From: an uncultured Oscillospiraceae bacterium
Lineage (GTDB): Bacteria; Bacillota; Clostridia; Oscillospirales; Oscillospiraceae
Assembly: GCA_947599925.1 (NCBI GenBank)
Contig: CANQFT010000016.1
Coordinates: forward strand, 1 to 47,004
Direction: 5' to 3'
Length of the DNA: 47,004 bases
The first letter of the stretch is position 1; every line of letters begins with the position of its first letter. The notes beneath the pieces are model-generated. The model saw only the letters and a program-made list of their open reading frames with translations, had not been told where the DNA came from and searched no databases. Below are positions 39,562 through 47,004 of this stretch, in pieces. The position numbers were made by a program, and so were the translations under genes.

Positions 39562-41775
39562 TCAGCCGCCGGTCAGCCGGGCCCGGAGGGCGGAGTAGCG
39601 CCGCTGGGGCCGGTTGTTGTCCACCATCCGCAGAAACACCCGCTTGTCCCCCACGCTGACCAGCAGGCTCCTGGCGCGGGTGACGGCGGTGTAGAGCACG
39701 CTGCGGGTAAGCAGCATGGGCGGCACGTCCAGGCAGGCGAATACCACCGCGGGGTACTCGCTGCCCTGGGATTTGTGGACGGTGACGGCGTAGGCCAATT
39801 CCAGCTCCCCCAGCGCGTCCGCCGGGTAGAACACCCTGCGGCCGTCAAAGTCCACGGTGAGGGCGGAGCCGTCCTGCTCCACGTCCACGATCTTGCCGAT
39901 GTCGCCGTTGAACACCCCAAGGCCGCTCTCGCCACGGTCCGGGTCCAGCCACATGGCGTCGTAGTTGTTCTTCACCTGCATGACCCGGTCGCCCAGGCGA
40001 AAGGTCACGGCTCCAAAGGTCCGCTGGGGCCTGTCCTCCGACGGCGGGTTCAGGGTCTCCTGGAGCCGCCGGTTCAGCTCAAAGGTCCCCAGAGGGCCTT
40101 TCCGCGTGGGGGTCAGCACCTGGATCTGGTCCGGCGGGAAGCCCATGCGCTGGGGCAGACGGCTGGACACCAGCTCCACCACCGTCTGCGCCGCCTCCTG
40201 GCTCTTGACGCGGCTCATAAAGAAGAAGTCCCCCTCCCCGGTGTTTTTCAGCTGGGGATGGACGCCGTGGTGGATCTCGTGGGCGCTGCGGACGATGGCG
40301 CTGCGGGCGGCCTGGCGAAACACCTGGACCAAACTCACCGCCGGGATCGCGCCGCTTTTGAGCAGGTCGCCCAGCAGGGCCCCCGGTCCCACAGAGGGCA
40401 GCTGGTTGGGGTCGCCCACCAGCACCAGACGGCAGTCGCTCTTCAACCCCGCCAAAAGCGCGGACATGAGGGTGATGTCTACCATAGAGGTCTCGTCCAC
40501 GATGACGGCGTCCTGCTTCAAGGGGTCTTTCTGGGTGTGGGTGAAGTAGACCTTCCCCGTCTTGTCGTCAAAGTGGGTCTCCAAAAGGCGGTGGATGGTG
40601 TAGGCCTCCTGGCCGCAGGTCTCCCCCAGGCGCTTGGCGGCCCGGCCTGTGGGGGCGGCCAGGGCCGTGTCCAGGCCCAGGGCGTCAAAGAGGGCCAGCA
40701 CGCCCCGCAGAGAGGTGGTCTTGCCCGTGCCCGGCCCGCCGGTGAGCAGCATGACCTGGCTCCTGGCCGCCAGCTCCACCGCCTCCACCTGCTGGGGCGC
40801 GTAGGTGATGCCCTGCTGGGTCTGGATGTTGGCCAGCACCCGGCCAAGGTCCCGCGGCGCGGACATTTCCAGCCGGGCCATCTCCTCAAGCCGCTGAGCC
40901 ACATAGCACTCCGCCTCGTGGAGCTCGGCCAGGTACAGGCAGTCCAGACCCAACAAGGTCTCCCGGACGGTGGCGCCCCGGCGGCACAGCGCGTCCAGCG
41001 CCCGGTCCAGCGGCTCCGGCCCCTCCAGGGACAGCAGCCGCGCCGTGGCCGCCAACAGCTTGTCCACCGGCAGAAAACTGTGGCCGTTGCCGGCGTTGTG
41101 GCGCAGTTCAAACAGCAGCGCCGCCTCCAACCGCTGAGGGTCCTGGGCGTCCACGCCCAGGGACACCGCCAGGGCGTCGGCGGTCTGGAAGGGCACGTCC
41201 AAGCCCTCCGCTGTCAGCCGGTAGGGGTTGGCCCGGATCTCCTCCAAGGCGGCGTCCCCGTAGAGGCGGTAGAGGGGCAGGGCCAGGTCGGGCGACAGGT
41301 CGTTGGCCCGCAGGAAGTTCAAAAGCCGCCGCATCCCCATCTGGGCGCGGAAGTTCTCCGACAGTTCCCTGGCCCGCTTGGGGGTCATGCCCTTCAAAGC
41401 GGCCAACCTCTCCGGCTGGTTCTCCAGCACCTCAAGAGCCTCTTCCCCAAACTCCTCCACCAGTCTGCGGGCAGTGACCGCGCCCACGCCCTTCACCGCG
41501 CCGGAGGAGAGGTACTCCAAAATGGCCGCGGCGCCGGAGGGCAGTTTCCTCTCCACAGCGCGGGCCTTGAATTGGGCGCCGTAGGCGGCGTGGTGGCTCC
41601 AGGTCCCGGTGACGGACAGGGTCTCCCCAGGGGAGACCCCAGGCATACAGCCCACCACCGTGGCGGGCTCCTCCTCGTCGGGCACGGCCAGGCGCAGCAC
41701 GGTATAGCCGTTTTCCTCGTTGCGGAAAACGACGCTCTCTACCCGTCCCTCCAACGCCTTGGCCTCCGCTTCCAC
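39562..41775 (-). CDS. recD2: RecD2-type SF1 helicase
   Basis: A 737-aa superfamily 1B DNA helicase unwinding 5' to 3'. It has an N-terminal OB-like region (GRVESVVFRNEENGYTVLRL), helix-hairpin-helix repeats (LSSGAVKGVGAVTARRLVEE, GMTPKRARELSENFRAQMG), Walker A LTGGPGTGKTTSL, Walker B VIVDETSMVD, VGDPNQLPSVGPG, and the C-terminal motif VTVHKSQGSEYPAVV. It lacks RecBC partners here, as expected for RecD2. GTG start at 41775 is chosen because GGGGAGG precedes it and the family begins near EGRVESV; the longer frame overlaps a small membrane ORF. Confidence 0.95.
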   Translation of the reverse strand: MEAEAKALEGRVESVVFRNEENGYTVLRLAVPDEEEPATVVGCMPGVSPGETLSVTGTWSHHAAYGAQFKARAVERKLPSGAAAILEYLSSGAVKGVGAVTARRLVEEFGEEALEVLENQPERLAALKGMTPKRARELSENFRAQMGMRRLLNFLRANDLSPDLALPLYRLYGDAALEEIRANPYRLTAEGLDVPFQTADALAVSLGVDAQDPQRLEAALLFELRHNAGNGHSFLPVDKLLAATARLLSLEGPEPLDRALDALCRRGATVRETLLGLDCLYLAELHEAECYVAQRLEEMARLEMSAPRDLGRVLANIQTQQGITYAPQQVEAVELAARSQVMLLTGGPGTGKTTSLRGVLALFDALGLDTALAAPTGRAAKRLGETCGQEAYTIHRLLETHFDDKTGKVYFTHTQKDPLKQDAVIVDETSMVDITLMSALLAGLKSDCRLVLVGDPNQLPSVGPGALLGDLLKSGAIPAVSLVQVFRQAARSAIVRSAHEIHHGVHPQLKNTGEGDFFFMSRVKSQEAAQTVVELVSSRLPQRMGFPPDQIQVLTPTRKGPLGTFELNRRLQETLNPPSEDRPQRTFGAVTFRLGDRVMQVKNNYDAMWLDPDRGESGLGVFNGDIGKIVDVEQDGSALTVDFDGRRVFYPADALGELELAYAVTVHKSQGSEYPAVVFACLDVPPMLLTRSVLYTAVTRARSLLVSVGDKRVFLRMVDNNRPQRRYSALRARLTGG

Positions 41776-41882
41776 GGCCGCACCTCCCCGCGGGTCTTTC
41801 CGGCGGTATACAGCCACCGCCAGGGAAAATAGCACAACACATAGGACACGCACAGCGCCCCCAAAACCTCCAACGCCGCCAT
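41739..41882 (-). CDS. Possible small membrane protein overlapping the recD2 start
   Basis: A 47-aa open frame beginning MAALEVLGALCVSYVLCYFP with GAGGTGATGG upstream. It has one hydrophobic segment followed by a very basic tail (RPWKRRPRRWRDG). It overlaps the first 37 bp of recD2 in another frame. The layout, one membrane span plus a basic tail and a ribosome binding site, makes translation plausible, but no family is known to me and it may be a chance frame. Confidence 0.35.
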   Translation of the reverse strand: MAALEVLGALCVSYVLCYFPWRWLYTAGKTRGEVRPWKRRPRRWRDG

Positions 41883-41932
41883 CACAGCCCATCACCTCGT
41901 CCCAGCCTATGCCGCCGGAGCGGGCGCGGTGC

Positions 41933-42433
41933 TCAGGCGATGGCGGTGGAGAAGAGGTTGACGCCCAGATGGGTCAGGGCCAGCATGATCAGCCCCGCCG
42001 TCAACACCCCCAGCACGATGCTGGGCATGGCCCGGCGCACGGGCATATCCAAAAAGGCCGCCGCCAGCGAGCCGGTCCAGGCCCCGGTGCCCGGCAAGGG
42101 CACGGCCACCAGAAGATAGAGGCCCAGGTATTTATACTTGCTCACCTTCTGGCCCTTCAAGTGGGCCTTGGCCTCCAACCGCTCCACCAGTCCGCCCAGC
42201 CGGGGAAAACGAAGGCGCAGCCAGGCCAGCACCCGGCGGATATAGACCAGGATAAAGGGCGCGGGCAGCACGTTGCCCAGCACCGCGGCCACAAAGGCCA
42301 CCGGGTAGGAAAGCCCCAGCCCCGCCCCAAAGGGCAGGCCCACCCGCAGCTCGGCCACGGGGAGCATGGACACCAGCACGGTGAATACAAACTCCCCCAC
42401 CGCCGTCTCGTTGAGCCACTGCATGACCTCCAC
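41933..42433 (-). CDS. Small multidrug-export-like membrane protein
   Basis: A 166-aa integral membrane protein with four or five hydrophobic segments. The family hallmarks of PF06695 are present: MLPVAELRVGLPFGAGLGLS near the N-terminus and VAVPLPGTGAWTGSLAAAFL in the second half. A charged cytoplasmic loop (RLEAKAHLKGQKVSKYKYLG) lies between. Annotated as putative small multidrug export protein in other genomes, though transport is not proven. GTG start at 42433, about ten bases after GAGGAGG. It lies 35 bp after uvrA and before recD2, probably one transcript. Confidence 0.8.
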   Translation of the reverse strand: MEVMQWLNETAVGEFVFTVLVSMLPVAELRVGLPFGAGLGLSYPVAFVAAVLGNVLPAPFILVYIRRVLAWLRLRFPRLGGLVERLEAKAHLKGQKVSKYKYLGLYLLVAVPLPGTGAWTGSLAAAFLDMPVRRAMPSIVLGVLTAGLIMLALTHLGVNLFSTAIA

Positions 42434-42468
42434 GGGGGTCCCACCTCCTCTCCGGCATCCCTGTCCTC

Positions 42469-45300
<2,832 letters not shown>

Positions 45301-45343
45301 AGCCTGTCTCCCGCTCCCGTTGTAGTGTCCAATCTGACGGTAT

Positions 45344-45372
45344 ATTGTAGCACATCTGTTCCAGCGTGTCAA
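45344..45372 (-). promoter_or_regulatory. Promoter of uvrA
   Basis: On the minus strand consensus TTGACA (45372-45367), 17 bp and TACAAT (45349-45344), with a 40-nt leader. I see no clear LexA (SOS) box overlapping it. A GC hairpin (TTCCCGGC/GCCGGGAA, about 45378-45402) lies just upstream, between the divergent genes. Confidence 0.8.
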
Positions 45373-45447
45373 CCTCTTTCCCGGCTTTTGGGCCGGGAAT
45401 ATTTCTCCCCACGGCGGGCAACCTAGGTCCAAAAGGGGGCGAGGGCG

Positions 45448-46119
45448 ATGGCCAGAGGAAAGGGGCGGCTGCTGGGACTGCTGGCGGGGATGCTGGCGCT
45501 GACGGTGTGTTTGAACGCTGTCCAGGCGGCCACCTATCGCCAGGGCAGCACGGGCCAGCAGGTCCGCACCATCCAGGACAAGCTGAAACGCTGGGGCTAC
45601 TATGACGGCGAGGTGGACGGCGTATTTGGCAGCGGGACCAGGGCCGCGGTGGTGAAATTTCAGCAGAAAAACGGCCTGACCGCCGACGGCGTGGTGGGGC
45701 AAAACACCCTCCGGGCTCTGGGTATGTCCGTCTCCGGCGGCAGTTCCGGCGGCGGCACGGGGACCGGCGAACACGACGTGGCCCTGCTGGCCCGGGTCAT
45801 CTCCGCCGAGGCCCGCGGCGAGCCCTACGCGGGACAGGTGGCGGTGGGGGCGGTGATCCTGAACCGCATAGAGCACCCCTCCTTCCCCTCTACCCTGGCC
45901 GGGGTTGTCTACCAGCCGGGCGCTTTCACCTGCATGGTGGACGGCCAGATCGACCAGCCCGTGGCGGAATCTGCCCGGCGCGCCGCACAAGAGGCCCTGA
46001 ACGGCTCCGACCCCTCCGGCGGCGCGATCTATTACTTCAACCCCGCCACCGCCACCTCCGCCTGGATCTGGTCCAGGCCCCTCATCAAAACCATCGGCAA
46101 ACACAGGTTTTGCAGCTGA
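45448..46119 (+). CDS. SleB-like spore cortex-lytic / cell-wall hydrolase
   Basis: A 223-aa secreted protein. It has a signal peptide ([20 protein letters not shown], cleavage likely after QA), a peptidoglycan-binding type 1 domain (about residues 30-92: [40 protein letters not shown]), a Gly/Ser linker, and a Hydrolase_2 (SleB/CwlJ) domain ([48 protein letters not shown]) with the catalytic Glu in SAEARGE. In spore formers such enzymes are lytic transglycosylases that degrade cortex during germination. ATG at 45448 lies behind a G-rich site (GGGGGCGAGGGCG). Confidence 0.9.
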   Translation: MARGKGRLLGLLAGMLALTVCLNAVQAATYRQGSTGQQVRTIQDKLKRWGYYDGEVDGVFGSGTRAAVVKFQQKNGLTADGVVGQNTLRALGMSVSGGSSGGGTGTGEHDVALLARVISAEARGEPYAGQVAVGAVILNRIEHPSFPSTLAGVVYQPGAFTCMVDGQIDQPVAESARRAAQEALNGSDPSGGAIYYFNPATATSAWIWSRPLIKTIGKHRFCS

Positions 46120-46198
46120 GGACAACACGAGCGGGACGGCCCCACTGGGCCGACCCGGATGCCTGGCGGCCGGGTCGTGCGCCGCGGCGGGCCGCAAA

Positions 46199-46248
46199 AG
46201 ACGGTCAAAGGTCCTGGCGCCCGCGGGCGCCAGGACCTTTGACCGTCT
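46199..46248. repeat. Perfect 50-bp palindrome without spacer
   Basis: Positions 46199-46223 are the exact reverse complement of 46224-46248; the centre is GGCGCCCG/CGGGCGCC. There is no T-run on either side, so it is not an ordinary Rho-independent terminator, although it would end or stabilise transcripts of the upstream gene. A second, imperfect hairpin (GACCCGG/CCGGGTC, about 46153-46177) precedes it. Confidence 0.9.
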
Positions 46249-46328
46249 CAAGGGCCCACCCTCTTTCGACTGCCTTTTTTCTCCAAATCGGCTATGCTTG
46301 TCCTGAAATCAGCGAGGAGGGCGAGGCT

Positions 46329-47004
46329 ATGGCGTCGAAGGGACTGCGGGAGACGGCGGAGCGGGCGAGAAATGAACTGCGGGAGACGGGCCGGGACCTG
46401 CGGCGGAGCCGGGTCATCGTAGGGCTCTGCCAGTGGGGGATCCGCTTTCTGCTGGGGGCCACGTTGGCCACGGGCGAGGTCTTTGACGGCGCGGCTCCCT
46501 TTGGTCTGGCCTTTGTGGGGGCCTCCGGAGCGGGCAACGAGGGCTTTGCCGCCATGGTGGGGGCCATGCTGGGGTATTTGCTCAGCCGGGGGTTGGAGGA
46601 CGGCCTGCGCTACGCCGCGGGCTGTATCCTGGTCTTTGCCACCGCCTTCGCCTTTTACGACCTGGCCCTCTATCGGCGGACGTGGTTCATGCCCCTGACT
46701 GCCGCGCTCTTCAACGCCGTCACCGGCCTTGTGACCCTGTCCCCAAGGCCCTGGACCGCCGCGCTGACGGCGGCCTTCGCCGCGGAGGTGGCCCTCACCG
46801 CCGCGGGGACCTATGCCTTTGAGCGGGCCTTTTCCCTTTGGCGGGGACAGGAGGGGGGACCCAGCCGCCCCACCGCCCACCAGCGCCTGGGGCTCATGGG
46901 CCTCGCCCTGGCGCTGCTGCTGTCCCTGGCCCGGCTGCGGCTGCTGGGCGGGCTCAGCGTGGGCCGGGTGTGCGCGGCGGCGCTGGCGCTGTGCGCCGGG
47001 TCCG
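46329..47004 (+). CDS. spoIIE: Stage II sporulation protein E, N-terminal part (cut by window end)
   Basis: The frame is open from the ATG at 46329 to the last base (225 codons), so the gene continues past the window. The visible part is a short basic N-terminus (ASKGLRETAERARNELRETG) followed by several membrane segments with the SpoIIE-type pattern (FDGAAPFGLAFVGASGAGNE, AMLGYLLSRGLEDGLRYAAG, LGLMGLALALLLSLARLRLL). SpoIIE is a membrane-bound PP2C phosphatase that activates sigma-F in the forespore; its phosphatase domain would lie beyond the window. GGAGGG precedes the ATG. A TTCGACT near 46266 resembles a Spo0A box with one mismatch. This is weak evidence. Confidence 0.8.
   Translation, partial: MASKGLRETAERARNELRETGRDLRRSRVIVGLCQWGIRFLLGATLATGEVFDGAAPFGLAFVGASGAGNEGFAAMVGAMLGYLLSRGLEDGLRYAAGCILVFATAFAFYDLALYRRTWFMPLTAALFNAVTGLVTLSPRPWTAALTAAFAAEVALTAAGTYAFERAFSLWRGQEGGPSRPTAHQRLGLMGLALALLLSLARLRLLGGLSVGRVCAAALALCAGS

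Overview
The window looks like a chromosomal segment of a GC-rich, spore-forming member of the Clostridia, most likely an Oscillospiraceae/Flavonifractor-Oscillibacter-type organism. This is inferred from gene content and coding style, not from a database match. It has a class B sortase with a PKTG-type sorting signal, a SleB-like cortex hydrolase, the start of spoIIE, HPr with both His15 and Ser46, RecD2 and MutS2 (typical Firmicutes repair proteins), and AGGAGG-type ribosome binding sites throughout.

Layout. (1) 1-1138: the C-terminal end of a wall-anchored surface protein and its sortase. (2) 1584-25171: an accessory region built on a tRNA-Pro(GGG) gene. The intact tRNA is at 25095-25171. 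Copies of its 3' end lie at 1584-1634 (51 bp, identical) and 5849-5895 (47 bp, one mismatch), all in the same orientation. They divide the region into two tandem tRNA-integrated elements. Element A (about 4.3 kb, AT-richer) carries an intact tyrosine integrase, a replication-initiator-like winged-helix protein and small unknown genes. Element B (about 19.3 kb) carries a second integrase broken by one in-frame TAA, a decayed MntA/HepT toxin-antitoxin pair, a 612-aa coiled-coil protein of unknown function, gene remnants of helicase type, and a large co-directional operon at 9490-23057. (3) 25265-47004: ordinary chromosome. It holds a YfcE-like phosphodiesterase, three small unknown genes, trpS-tagO-wecB and a secreted or membrane protein, an XRE regulator divergent from a secreted NPCBM protein, uvrC-rsmD-coaD, ptsH, mutS2 with a CBS-domain protein, uvrA-recD2 with membrane genes, a SleB-like hydrolase and partial spoIIE.

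The most interesting unit is the minus-strand operon at 23057-9490. In order it encodes a WYL-domain regulator, a 1058-aa fusion of BspA-type leucine-rich repeats with a DUF4132 region, SbcD, SbcC, a 72-aa acidic protein, a DUF2201/VWA protein, a second cytoplasmic leucine-rich-repeat protein, and a MoxR-family AAA+ ATPase. MoxR, VWA and DUF4132 proteins are known to occur together (for example the E. coli yehI/yehL/yehP neighbourhood). Here they are joined with a hairpin nuclease (SbcCD), LRR sensor-like proteins and a WYL regulator, between integrase genes. I infer an inducible NTP-dependent stress or anti-invader system. The function is unproven, and a housekeeping sbcCD that happens to be adjacent cannot be excluded from this window alone.

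Regulatory sites that can be read directly include well-formed sigma-A promoters for the WYL operon, trpS, ptsH, uvrA, the CBS-domain gene, the tRNA-Pro and both halves of element A. There is also a 16-bp-arm inverted repeat straddling the promoter between the XRE gene and the NPCBM gene, and a perfect 50-bp palindrome just upstream of spoIIE.
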